From: an uncultured Bacteroidales bacterium
Lineage (GTDB): Bacteria; Bacteroidota; Bacteroidia; Bacteroidales; Marinilabiliaceae
Direction of reading: 5' to 3'
Length of the DNA: 64,000 nucleotides
Assembly: GCA_937892255.1 (NCBI GenBank)
Contig: CALAUL010000049.1
Coordinates: 10,349-74,348 of the forward strand
Made by a program: the position numbers and the translations under genes. Of this stretch, positions 52,761-60,820 are shown piece by piece; within the stretch, counting starts at the first letter, position 1, and each line of letters opens with the position of its first letter. The notes beneath the pieces are model-generated. The model made no database searches. It was not told the origin of the DNA and was given only the letters and a program-made list of their open reading frames with translations.

Positions 52761-53198
52761 TTACATCCCTAAACATTCAATCTCATAACAGTTCACATTT
52801 CCTGGTTTAGTACACACGACACGTTTGCCTGGATTTTGATCGCTATCAAATTCATAAGAAATATCACCTGAATTTGAAAGTGAATTAGAATTACTAGCCG
52901 TTACTCCAAAACCATAAGCTGTTGCACCTATTCCTTTACTATTAGAGCCTGAATAAGCTGCGCCTATCGTAGCCTTCCTCGGACAATTATATTCGTTAAC
53001 AATTTCATCCTTGAATAACCCAAAAGTCCAAAAATCCTTAAATCCATTCATCTCATAATCTTCTCCCTCTGCTATCTGTTCAACATTAGGAAGTGACAAT
53101 TCACTATTTAACGCAATTGTCTCATTTGCAACCCAAACATTTACCCCTGCTACAGCAGATAACGCCATTGCTCCAATGGCAATCCAAATTCGTTTCAT
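52761..53198 (-). CDS. NVEALA-family exported peptide, copy 1
   Basis: 145 aa. N-terminal hydrophobic export segment (IAIGAMALSAVAGVNVWVANE) and the NVEALA-type motif LPNVEQIAEGE at about 38-48. The middle is rich in Ser, Asn and Gly (GSNSKGIGATAYGFG, SNSNSLSNSG). Four cysteines: NCP in the middle and C-x7-C-x4-C at the end. Function of the family is unknown; it is found in Bacteroidota. It heads the downstream cassette and has its own conserved upstream region. Confidence 0.82.
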   Translation of the reverse strand: MKRIWIAIGAMALSAVAGVNVWVANETIALNSELSLPNVEQIAEGEDYEMNGFKDFWTFGLFKDEIVNEYNCPRKATIGAAYSGSNSKGIGATAYGFGVTASNSNSLSNSGDISYEFDSDQNPGKRVVCTKPGNVNCYEIECLGM

Positions 53199-53398
53199 TC
53201 TATGTGTTTTTTGTTGTTAAACATTCACCTGTTTCTTTATAGTCATGAGGTGTTTATCGACTTTCATTCGCGAACTATCATCAACACAAATGCATTGTTT
53301 ATATATGTAAATAGGCCTCAAACATACACCTTTGTTTTTGATGGAGCAAAGCAAAAAAAAAAAAAAACGATTCTGCAAAACTTTTTTGCAATTATTTT
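53191..53398. repeat. Upstream repeat, copy 1 (promoter and 5' leader of NVEALA copy 1)
   Basis: 208 bp nearly identical to 55729-55932 (about nine substitutions, one 1-nt indel, and a run of 15 A's at 53353-53367 against 10 A's). It begins inside the first codons of the peptide gene and ends in an inverted repeat GCAAAA-CTT-TTTTGC. Includes the palindrome TTCGCGAA and a possible leader hairpin CACCT/AGGTG. Confidence 0.92.
53319..53350 (-). promoter_or_regulatory. Promoter of NVEALA copy 1
   Basis: On the minus strand: -33 TTTG (53350-53347), 20-nt spacer, -7 TATGTTTG (53326-53319), an excellent match to TTTG-N19-21-TAnnTTTG. Leader of about 110 nt. The A15/T15 run lies directly upstream of the -33 box. 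Confidence 0.75.
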
Positions 53399-53438
53399 TA
53401 TAGTCTGATATTATTTGTAAATTTATCTTTCCCCTTCA

Positions 53439-54044
53439 TTATTCAAAATAATACCGATTGTATAGTTGATTAATAAAAACAGAATCAAGAGAATAACTTT
53501 CTTTATGAGGCATATACGTACTAAGAATCTGCATAGAAGTATCAACAACCAAATAATATGGTGAAATTGAGTGTTCAAAAGGAATATCTATATTAGTTAC
53601 ATTAAATACCCTTTTATCACGTAACGAATAATCATCTATATACCTCCGCAAACTAACACTTCGCTCACAATCTGCCCAATATACAACATTTAGTGTTTCA
53701 TCAAAATTTAACGAATGTTCTATTGCATCAATAGCATATTTTACACACGACTGACAATATTTTTCTGAAAAACGACATATAAGCAGTCGCTTTTCATTTG
53801 GTTGAAACATATCACGAACAACAAGCTCATCTCCGATAGAATCTCTAACAAGCAATCCGTTTAATTTACGTCCATCATTAAGAATCGAATTAGAAAGATG
53901 CCCCCATAAATAAGCTCTTTCCTCGCTATTTTCAGAAAGAGATTGTATGATTATATCATCATATCGTTTTTTTGATATAAATCGATAGCATATAAACGTA
54001 TTCAAAAGAATAAGTAATACAATTATTATGTAACTCTTTTTCAT
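53439..54044 (-). CDS. Membrane-anchored thioredoxin-like protein, copy 2
   Basis: 201 aa. N-terminal helix (about 4-22), then a thioredoxin-like region with YCQSCVK (CxxC) preceded by LLICRFSEK and followed by ISPYYLVVDTSMQILSTYMP; clearly homologous to the first 205 residues of the protein at 50446-51360. The DUF1573-like tail is absent. ATG overlaps the propeller stop (ATGA). Role inferred as redox partner in the periplasm. Confidence 0.8.
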   Translation of the reverse strand: MKKSYIIIVLLILLNTFICYRFISKKRYDDIIIQSLSENSEERAYLWGHLSNSILNDGRKLNGLLVRDSIGDELVVRDMFQPNEKRLLICRFSEKYCQSCVKYAIDAIEHSLNFDETLNVVYWADCERSVSLRRYIDDYSLRDKRVFNVTNIDIPFEHSISPYYLVVDTSMQILSTYMPHKESYSLDSVFINQLYNRYYFE

Positions 54045-55207
54045 AGCTTCTTAAGTTTGTATAAAATCAACACCAAATTTGACTCTTCATCTAATTCCAT
54101 TAAACGTTTTACATCATCTTCGCTCATCAATGTTGCTTCATATCTCATATCTTTAGAAGGATAAAAAACCGATACAAAATAATCTTTATAAGAAGCACAT
54201 GGCATTGCAACAGGTGGAGTAGTATATAGATTATATCTATAACTATTACCACCCACAATATTTCCTGTGGTTTTATCTCTATAGATATCGTAAGAAATGT
54301 CACCCTTCATTATTGTCATATATTGATGCGTCTGATTCTCATAATACGTACCCAAATAATGAAAACCATCATCTTGATCTATACGTCTATCAAAAGTTCG
54401 ATAATCTATAGGTTTACCATCGTTTTCTACAATTCGTCTTGACATTTTGTTTTCGTACTCTAATGTGTAAATTACAGACACATTAGTATCCGTCACACAA
54501 TATATACTATCTGAGAATGGCTGTGTTATAACTATTCCATCTGAAGTATGTATTGGGTATTTATTATGTTTTATATACGTTACATCAGAAACAATGGGAA
54601 TCGCTGAAAAACGAATATTAAAATTCTTATCTGTAACCAACACACAATTATCACCTCCTTCATTCTCTGCCATCGCTCCTTTTTTACAATTATAAAAAAG
54701 ATAACCTTCATCTGTACACGCAAAATAAAGCGACCAAAAAGGAAGGGCCTCTGATTTTATAAATTCTCCTTTAGACGTATAAAACATGAGATTATTAGGT
54801 TGTTTGACTATAAGCATATCATTTTTTTCATCATAATCAAAGTCTTCTAATTGTTGTATTTCTCCTGGTCCTTGACCTAATGGCAATTTTGACACAAACT
54901 TCCCATCATGATCAAATATCAAAAGTGCAGTATATTGACCATAATCTTTAATGTAAATATATTTATCAGTAATTAGCACTTCATAAATACTTGAAAATAA
55001 AGCCTCCTCATTAGAGTCATCTAAAACAATAACTTTTATACTATCTAATATATCAGTGAAGTCGTACACCACTTTTTCCTCTGTCAACTTGTTTATATCT
55101 ATTGGAATACTTCTGTCTACAGCTCTCTGAACAGACGAAATAGTCTTTTCCTGACACGAACATAATACAACGACAAATAAACATAATAGAAATGCATTCT
55201 TCATCAT
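54041..55207 (-). CDS. 6-bladed beta-propeller lipoprotein, copy 2 (BF3164-like)
   Basis: 388 aa from ATG 55207 (55204 also possible). Lipobox VLCSC, then propeller repeats (EVLITDKYIYIKDYGQYTALLIF, FVSKLPLGQGPGEIQQL, MLIVKQPNNLMFYTSKGEF) and the same ending as copy 1 (TGNIVGGNSYRYNLYTTPP, RLMELDEESNLVLILYKLKKL). Upstream codons in the same frame overlap a hairpin and are not coding. Divergence from copy 1 is considerable, so the duplication is not recent, unlike the upstream repeat. Confidence 0.86.
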   Translation of the reverse strand: MMKNAFLLCLFVVVLCSCQEKTISSVQRAVDRSIPIDINKLTEEKVVYDFTDILDSIKVIVLDDSNEEALFSSIYEVLITDKYIYIKDYGQYTALLIFDHDGKFVSKLPLGQGPGEIQQLEDFDYDEKNDMLIVKQPNNLMFYTSKGEFIKSEALPFWSLYFACTDEGYLFYNCKKGAMAENEGGDNCVLVTDKNFNIRFSAIPIVSDVTYIKHNKYPIHTSDGIVITQPFSDSIYCVTDTNVSVIYTLEYENKMSRRIVENDGKPIDYRTFDRRIDQDDGFHYLGTYYENQTHQYMTIMKGDISYDIYRDKTTGNIVGGNSYRYNLYTTPPVAMPCASYKDYFVSVFYPSKDMRYEATLMSEDDVKRLMELDEESNLVLILYKLKKL

Positions 55208-55218
55208 ATAGAATATTT

Positions 55219-55243
55219 TAAAAGGAGAGATATTAATCTCTCC
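55219..55243 (-). terminator. Intercistronic hairpin after NVEALA copy 2
   Basis: Perfect 8-bp stem GGAGAGAT (55224-55231), loop ATTA, ATCTCTCC (55236-55243), followed on the minus strand by TTTTAAAAT. Lies between the peptide stop and the propeller start; could be a partial terminator giving more peptide than propeller. Confidence 0.6.
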
Positions 55244-55262
55244 ATTATTATACAATTGTAGT

Positions 55263-55736
55263 TTATCTTAAATCTTCGCAACGAATAGGAACACATGTAT
55301 ATCTTGGAGTTTTACCTATGCATAAAATTCCCTGTGGTAGATTATTGGGATCTCTTTGCAAAGACCAATTATTTCCAGACGAATTTGAGTTCGAGGCACC
55401 AACATTTGCGCCAGTCCCCATATAACTTGCGCCAAGATTTCCTGAATTACTATTGCCTACATATGAACCACTCGACTGCGAGGTTGGACAATCGTACTTA
55501 TACGGCTCATTGCCTTCTCCATAAATTGTGCATGCAATACCGTTACAAAACGCATCCCATACATTTGACACAACCCCGACAAACGAATCCCAAAGACTTT
55601 CGCCCTCTGCTAAACGTTCTACATCATACAATTCCAACTCATTATTCGACGCAATTGTCTCATTTGCAATCCAAGCATTTACGCTAGCTACAATTGTAAG
55701 CGCAATAATTCCACAAAACAATTTTAATCGTTTCAT
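55263..55736 (-). CDS. NVEALA-family exported peptide, copy 2
   Basis: 157 aa. Export segment (LFCGIIALTIVASVNAWIANE) and NVEALA-type motif ELYDVERLAEGE at about 36-47. Ser/Asn/Gly-rich middle (SSGSYVGNSNSGNLGAS, GASNSNSSGNNW), and cysteines DCP plus C-x8-C-x4-C at the end; two extra cysteines (FCNGIAC) are absent from copy 1. First gene of the island in transcription order. Confidence 0.82.
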   Translation of the reverse strand: MKRLKLFCGIIALTIVASVNAWIANETIASNNELELYDVERLAEGESLWDSFVGVVSNVWDAFCNGIACTIYGEGNEPYKYDCPTSQSSGSYVGNSNSGNLGASYMGTGANVGASNSNSSGNNWSLQRDPNNLPQGILCIGKTPRYTCVPIRCEDLR

Positions 55737-55932
55737 TCTATGTATTTTTTGTTGTTAAACATTCACCTGTTTCTTTATAGTCAAGAGGTGTTTATCGACT
55801 TTCATTCGCGAACTATCATCAACTCAAATGCATTGTTTATACATGTAAATAGGCTTCAAAACAGACATCTTTGTTTTTGATGGTGTAAAGCAAAAAAAAA
55901 ACGATTCTGCAAAACTTTTTTGCAATTATTTT
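55729..55932. repeat. Upstream repeat, copy 2 (leader of NVEALA copy 2)
   Basis: 204 bp matching 53191-53398. The homopolymer is A10 (55892-55901). At the positions of the copy-1 promoter boxes the sequence has TTTA for TTTG and CTGTTTTG for TATGTTTG, so the promoter appears degraded or different. Confidence 0.92.
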
Positions 55933-56120
55933 CGCCTTTTTTCTATTTTTTTACCCAAAAGCTTTTTTAACAACGTGCAAAGTCTCTCCCCTTCGGCACA
56001 AACTACTGCCTCCGCCAAAGCAAAAGTCCAAACTCCCTCCTTACTCACAGTCCCAAACCTTCTCATAAGCAAGCTCCGTCCTCCCTCGTGCCAAATATCG
56101 CCAATCGTCATACGACCCAA
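55926..56120 (-). other. 64-codon open frame of doubtful status, before trpS-side border
   Basis: G-rich frame MGRMTIGDIWHEGGRSLLM... ending in a lysine/arginine-rich tail that runs into the upstream repeat of NVEALA copy 2. No recognisable family. The base composition contrasts with the AT-rich island. It may be a short dispersed sequence or remnant rather than a gene. Confidence 0.3.
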
Positions 56121-56129
56121 ACGAAATAT

Positions 56130-56157
56130 CCCCCGCCGTGCTTAATGCCGACGAGGG
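56130..56157 (-). terminator. GC-rich hairpin after trpS
   Basis: CCCCCGCCG (56130-56138) pairs with CGACGAGGG (56149-56157), two G-U pairs. 18 nt past the trpS stop; no T-run follows on the minus strand, so termination there is uncertain. Confidence 0.45.
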
Positions 56158-56174
56158 ATACACCTTCTTATCGT

Positions 56175-57158
56175 TTATCTGAATCCTATTATCTTTCTTA
56201 CTTCGTTGAGCGTCTCAACAGCTGAAGCTCGTGCTCTGTCGGCTCCCTCTTTGGCTATCTTCTCCAATAGCTCTTTGTTAGATGAGTATTCCGCTATCTT
56301 TTCTCTTATTGGCTCTGTGTAAGCTATTATGTCTGCTGCCAACTGTTTCTTGAGGTCTCCATAGCGTATAGAGCAGTCGGCCCATTTCTCCTCAAAGTAT
56401 TGCACTGTCTCTGGTTGCGAGACGATGTTGAGGAATGTGAAGAGATTCTGTATTACCTCAGGTTTTTCGCTGTTAGGTGTCGTAGGGCCGTTGTCTGTCA
56501 CGGCTTTCATGACTTTCTTTTGTATTGTCTTTGCGTCATCTTTGAGGTATATGCAGTTACCTTCGCTCTTGCCCATTTTGCCCGAACCGTCAAGTCCCGG
56601 TATCTTTATGGCTTTCTCCGAGAAGTAGAATGACTGTGGTTCGGGGAAGAAGTCTACTCCGTAGATGTTGTTGAAACGTCGTGCGCATTTGCGTGCCATC
56701 TCCATGTTCTGCTCTTGGTCTTTGCCTACGGGGACTTTCACTGCTCGGTGCATGAGTATGTCGGCCGCCATGAGTGTAGGGTAGGTCAGAAGTCCCGCGT
56801 TGACATTGTCGGGTTGTTTGCGTGCCTTCTCTTTAAATGTCGTCACGCGTTCCAACTCTCCGAGGTACGTGTTCATATTGAGGAAAAGATATAGTTCCAA
56901 CACCTCTTTGACATCGCTCTGCACATATATCGTCGACTTCTCGGGGTCCAAACCGCATGCTAAGTACTCTGCCAATATCGTCTGTGCACTGCTCACTATG
57001 TCGCCCGGCTTGGGGTGTGTCGTGAGCGAATGCCAGTCGGCAATAAAGAAATAACAGTTATAGTTATGTTGCATCTTGACAAAACTTGTTACTGCACCGA
57101 AGTAATTGCCCAGATGTAGATTGCCCGTAGGTCTTATTCCGCTAACTACTTTTTCCAT
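56175..57158 (-). CDS. trpS: Tryptophanyl-tRNA synthetase
   Basis: 327 aa from ATG 57158 (a TTG at 57161 precedes it). Class I motif SGIRPTGNLHLGNYFGAV (HIGH as HLGN), DWHSLTTHP, and KMSKS-like GKMGKSEGN with SGKMGKS. Complete. Last gene of the trkA-ruvX-def-dnaN-trpS run, 10 nt after dnaN. Confidence 0.96.
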   Translation of the reverse strand: MEKVVSGIRPTGNLHLGNYFGAVTSFVKMQHNYNCYFFIADWHSLTTHPKPGDIVSSAQTILAEYLACGLDPEKSTIYVQSDVKEVLELYLFLNMNTYLGELERVTTFKEKARKQPDNVNAGLLTYPTLMAADILMHRAVKVPVGKDQEQNMEMARKCARRFNNIYGVDFFPEPQSFYFSEKAIKIPGLDGSGKMGKSEGNCIYLKDDAKTIQKKVMKAVTDNGPTTPNSEKPEVIQNLFTFLNIVSQPETVQYFEEKWADCSIRYGDLKKQLAADIIAYTEPIREKIAEYSSNKELLEKIAKEGADRARASAVETLNEVRKIIGFR

Positions 57159-57168
57159 CAATATTCTA

Positions 57169-58287
57169 TTAGTTCGCCATCATTGGCATTAATAACATTA
57201 GTTCGTTCTCGTTCTCTGTCGGTACGGCCGGCATTATCAATCCCGGACGTGATGGGTCGCCTATGTTTATTATGACCTCTTCAGATGTCATATTTGACAG
57301 AATCTCTATTATGTGCGTCGATTTAAAACCTATTGTCAGTTGTTGTCCGGTGTATACGCATGTCATTGTCTCTTGCGATGAGCAGTGTAGGTCGGTGTCT
57401 TGTGCCACTATCTTCATTGTGTCCTCGTTGCAGGTTAGTTTTACGAGGCATGTGCCATTGGCGAAGATTGATGCTCTGCTTATGGAGTTGAGAAGCTCGC
57501 TTCTGTTTATCGTGATGTTATACGGGTTGTTGTCCTGTATGAGTTTGTTGTATGCAGGATATACAGCCTCTATCAGGCGACATGTGACAACATAGTTTGA
57601 TGTTGTTAATTTGGCCAACTTCTCATTGAACTCTATTGTCACTTCCTCGTCTTTTGTCAAGATGCCTTTCATCAATGTGGCCGACTTCTTCGAGAGAATG
57701 AACTTTGCGTCTGTCGTGCTCTTCTCGGTCGTGGCTATGTAACGTGAGAGGATATGTGAGTTGGTGGCTACGAATGTCACCGAACCTTGTGTGCACTCTA
57801 TAAGCATACCCATGAGGGCAGGACGCAATTCGTCGTTACTTGTGGCAAAGGCTGTCTTGGCTATGCCATTGATGAGTATGTTGCTCGAGATGGTTATTTT
57901 TGTCGATGTGTCGGGGTCTATGGTGTGCATCTCCGGGTAGTCGGTGGCGTCATAGACTATCTGTTTGGTGATACCGCTCTGTGTCTTTGTCTCTATGGTA
58001 TTTGTCTCGGCGTTGATGTTGAAGCAGATAGGCTGTTCCGAGAGTTTGCGTAGGTATTCGCATAGTTTGGCTCCCGGCACTACATATCGGCCTTCGCCTT
58101 CAACGTCTGTTATCTCTAATGTGGTGTCGATAGTCACTTCGGTTTCCGAACCTCTTATGCTCAGTGTGTTGCCATTTATCGTGAAGAGGAAATGGTCAAG
58201 GATAGGCAGTGGACTCTTTGCCGCTATGGCTTTCCCTACTACGGTGAGACGAGACAATAGCTCGCCACTTGATACTGTGAATTTCAT
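57169..58287 (-). CDS. dnaN: DNA polymerase III beta subunit (sliding clamp)
   Basis: 372 aa, three repeated clamp domains (MKFTVSSGELLSRLTVVGKA start; ALMGMLIECTQGSVTFVATNSHILS; ending PTENENELMLLMPMMAN, the typical C-terminal strand). Not next to dnaA here; sits in a mixed housekeeping operon, as in other Bacteroidales. Confidence 0.96.
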   Translation of the reverse strand: MKFTVSSGELLSRLTVVGKAIAAKSPLPILDHFLFTINGNTLSIRGSETEVTIDTTLEITDVEGEGRYVVPGAKLCEYLRKLSEQPICFNINAETNTIETKTQSGITKQIVYDATDYPEMHTIDPDTSTKITISSNILINGIAKTAFATSNDELRPALMGMLIECTQGSVTFVATNSHILSRYIATTEKSTTDAKFILSKKSATLMKGILTKDEEVTIEFNEKLAKLTTSNYVVTCRLIEAVYPAYNKLIQDNNPYNITINRSELLNSISRASIFANGTCLVKLTCNEDTMKIVAQDTDLHCSSQETMTCVYTGQQLTIGFKSTHIIEILSNMTSEEVIINIGDPSRPGLIMPAVPTENENELMLLMPMMAN

Positions 58288-58338
58288 ATATTGTCAGTTT
58301 TTTTGTTTCTAATTTTTTGTGCCTTGTGGCAATGATGT

Positions 58339-58893
58339 CTATGGCAATGTCACTCTATAGCGTGTCGGTACTTTGCCCGCACTTATAGATGTCAGCTTGC
58401 CTTTCAAGAGTCTTTTCTTGAGTGCTCCTAAGTGGTCGGTGAAGACCTTCCCGTCCAAATGGTCGTACTCATGCTGAAAGACTATGGCACAATAGCCTTT
58501 TATCACCTCTTCTTTCTCCTCGAATGTCTCTATGTCGGTATATCTTACTTTTACCCATTCGCTCCTCTTTATCGTCTCGTTGATGCCCGGCAGACTCAGA
58601 CAACCTTCGGCCGAATCTACCTGTGTCTCACTTCGCTCTATGATATGTGCGTTGAGAAATACGCGCTTGAAGTCTGCCACTTCAGGATAGTCCTCTTTCA
58701 GACAGCGCGCATCTACCAGAAAGAGACGTATGTTACGTCCTATCTGCGGTGCGGCAAGTCCTATGCCTTCGGCTTTGTACAGCGTGTCCCACATGTCGCT
58801 TATCAGTTTGTCCAATCCCTCGTAATCTCTCGTTATGTCAACAGATATTTTTCTGAGTATAGGGTGTCCGTATTGTACTATTGGTAAAAGCAT
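58339..58893 (-). CDS. def: Peptide deformylase
   Basis: 184 aa metalloenzyme removing the N-formyl group from nascent proteins. All three motifs present: GIGLAAPQIG, EGCLSLPG and QHEYDHLDGKVF. Sixteen nt after ruvX. Confidence 0.97.
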   Translation of the reverse strand: MLLPIVQYGHPILRKISVDITRDYEGLDKLISDMWDTLYKAEGIGLAAPQIGRNIRLFLVDARCLKEDYPEVADFKRVFLNAHIIERSETQVDSAEGCLSLPGINETIKRSEWVKVRYTDIETFEEKEEVIKGYCAIVFQHEYDHLDGKVFTDHLGALKKRLLKGKLTSISAGKVPTRYRVTLP

Positions 58894-58908
58894 ATCTTTC
58901 TTTGTTTT

Positions 58909-59316
58909 TTATCCCATGTATGTTTGTAATATTATCGTGGCACTCACCATGTCGACGGTGCCATTCTTGTTGTTGCGACCTTGCTTCTTCACTCCTCCAT
59001 CGAGCATGGCCTGAAACGCAAGTTTCGTCGTGAATCTCTCATCTACCATCTCTATGCGTAGGTTGGGGTATACTTTGCGCACTCTATTGATGAATGGCTC
59101 TATGTACTTCATCGTCTCCGAATACTCTCCCGTCACTTTCTTTGGCTCTCCTATTATGAGTGCTTCTACGTCCTCTTGCTTCATGTAGCCACTTAGCCAG
59201 TCGAAGAGCTCGTGTGTCGCTACCGTCGTCAGTCCGTTGGCTATTATCTTCAGCGGGTCGCTCACCGCTATGCCACATCTCTTCTTCCCGTAGTCTATTG
59301 CTAATAGTCTGCCCAT
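58909..59316 (-). CDS. ruvX: Putative Holliday junction resolvase / pre-16S rRNA nuclease YqgF
   Basis: 135 aa, RNase H-like fold. LAIDYGKKRCGIAVSDP at the start, IGEPKK, and VDERFTTKLA with the conserved acidic residues. In E. coli YqgF is needed for 16S rRNA 5' maturation. Next to def in many Bacteroidota. Confidence 0.94.
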   Translation of the reverse strand: MGRLLAIDYGKKRCGIAVSDPLKIIANGLTTVATHELFDWLSGYMKQEDVEALIIGEPKKVTGEYSETMKYIEPFINRVRKVYPNLRIEMVDERFTTKLAFQAMLDGGVKKQGRNNKNGTVDMVSATIILQTYMG

Positions 59317-59332
59317 CTCTTATCTCGTTTCT

Positions 59333-60670
59333 TTATACGAATAGTTTCTCCACTTTTCTTATTGCCGTCTGCATGGCGAATAGCACCACTTTGTCATACG
59401 CTTCAATATGTGTGTCGCCCGAGGCTATCAGCACCTTGTCGCCTCGTATTATGCCTCCTATGTTGAGCTCCTTAGGCAGGTTGAGCGCACTGATAGGGGC
59501 TTTCGTTATCTTGCTGCCCGGCTGTGCTACCAGCTCCACCATCTCCGCATTTGTCGATGTCAGACATTTCACGTGTGCCACATGTGCCTTGAGGGTGTAG
59601 CGGTATATGTAACTTGCCGCAATGAGCTTCTTGTTTATCAGCGTGTCGATATCTATGCCGTCGGCCAACGGTATGTAGTCCATGTTCTCCACTTCCGCTA
59701 TCGTCTTCACTGCTCCGTATTTCTTCGCCAACTGACATGCCAAGATGTTTACCTCCGAATTGTCCGTCACGGCTATGAAAGCGTGCATCTTACTCAGTCC
59801 CTCCAACTTCAATAGGTCCAGATTGCGCCCGTCGCCATGTATCACAAGTGTTTTTTCCAAATCATTGGCCAACTTCACTGACTTGTCACGGTTTATCTCT
59901 ATCAGCTTCACGTTGTAGTCTTGCTCTAACTGAACGGCAATGCGCTTGCCTATCCTGCTGCCGCCCACTATCATCACGTTGCTTACCGCTACGAGCTTCT
60001 TGCCTGCGTCGGAGAGCACTATGGGCAGATTCTCTCGTGTCGTGATAAAGTAACACATGTCACCGTGCTGCAACTTGTCGCCTCCATGTGGTATTATTGT
60101 CTCGTCTTCTCTGTTGATGGCTACTATGTTGTACTTCTCTTTCTTCTCCTTGTCAAAGTCCGAAAATGGTATGTTTATCAGTGGCGCATTCTCCCTCACT
60201 TTTATCACCGCCAACACTAAACGCCCGTCAGATGACTCAACCAACTGCCTTATGCCCACAAGCTTCAACGCATCGCACGCCTCTTTTGCTCCCAACTGCT
60301 CGGGGTAGATTATCTCGTCTACTCCCAACTGACGGAAATACTCCTTGTTCTCAGGCAACAGATACTCCGAGTTGTTCACCCTGCTTATCGTCGTCTGCGC
60401 TCCTAACTTCTTCGCCAAGATACACGCCAACATCGACATGTCGGGGAAGGGCGGCACTGCTATAAAGAGGTCGGCCGAACTGACATCTGCATCTTTCAAG
60501 TCCTCAAGTGAGGTCATGCAACCTACGCGTGTCATCAGGTCCAAATGCGACTCCATCTGCCCCAACTTCTCCTCATCTTCGTCCATGAGTATCACCTCAT
60601 GCTCCGAATCAACAAATAGTCGGGCCAAATGCGTGCCAACAGCTCCCGCTCCTGCAATGAATATCCTCAT
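59333..60670 (-). CDS. trkA: Trk-type potassium uptake regulator (two RCK repeats)
   Basis: 445 aa cytosolic NAD-binding regulator of a Trk/Ktr K+ channel. Two tandem TrkA_N/TrkA_C units: IAGAGAVGTHLARLF at 4-18 with the acidic DEDEEKL, and VGGSRIGKRIAVQLE near 230. The membrane subunit (trkH) is not downstream; it is probably elsewhere or before dapB's neighbour outside the window. Confidence 0.94.
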   Translation of the reverse strand: MRIFIAGAGAVGTHLARLFVDSEHEVILMDEDEEKLGQMESHLDLMTRVGCMTSLEDLKDADVSSADLFIAVPPFPDMSMLACILAKKLGAQTTISRVNNSEYLLPENKEYFRQLGVDEIIYPEQLGAKEACDALKLVGIRQLVESSDGRLVLAVIKVRENAPLINIPFSDFDKEKKEKYNIVAINREDETIIPHGGDKLQHGDMCYFITTRENLPIVLSDAGKKLVAVSNVMIVGGSRIGKRIAVQLEQDYNVKLIEINRDKSVKLANDLEKTLVIHGDGRNLDLLKLEGLSKMHAFIAVTDNSEVNILACQLAKKYGAVKTIAEVENMDYIPLADGIDIDTLINKKLIAASYIYRYTLKAHVAHVKCLTSTNAEMVELVAQPGSKITKAPISALNLPKELNIGGIIRGDKVLIASGDTHIEAYDKVVLFAMQTAIRKVEKLFV

Positions 60671-60687
60671 CTCTTTTCAAATATCCG

Positions 60688-60718
60688 CAAAAATACGCAT
60701 TTTTATCTTTCCTACAAA
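60688..60718 (-). promoter_or_regulatory. Promoter of the trkA-ruvX-def-dnaN-trpS run
   Basis: -33 TTTG (60718-60715), 19-nt spacer, -7 TATTTTTG (60695-60688) on the minus strand; leader of about 10 nt to the ATG at 60670. Confidence 0.7.
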
Positions 60719-60760
60719 CAATTTTAAGTGGCTTCTTTTCCAATAATACAATATCTTTCT

Positions 60761-60768
60761 TACTTTTG
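60761..60768 (+). promoter_or_regulatory. Promoter -7 element of dapB-lepB
   Basis: TACTTTTG, 52 nt before the dapB ATG, with a TTTC 20 nt upstream as imperfect -33 element. Confidence 0.5.
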
Positions 60769-60820
60769 CGAGGCAGATTTATTTCCGCATGATTAAATAT
60801 TAACATACCAATAACATAAA

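Noticed and set aside
52761..55736. NVEALA locus as a RiPP cluster
   Set aside because: No radical SAM, lanthipeptide, YcaO or C39-type ABC export genes are present; the precursors carry a normal export segment instead.
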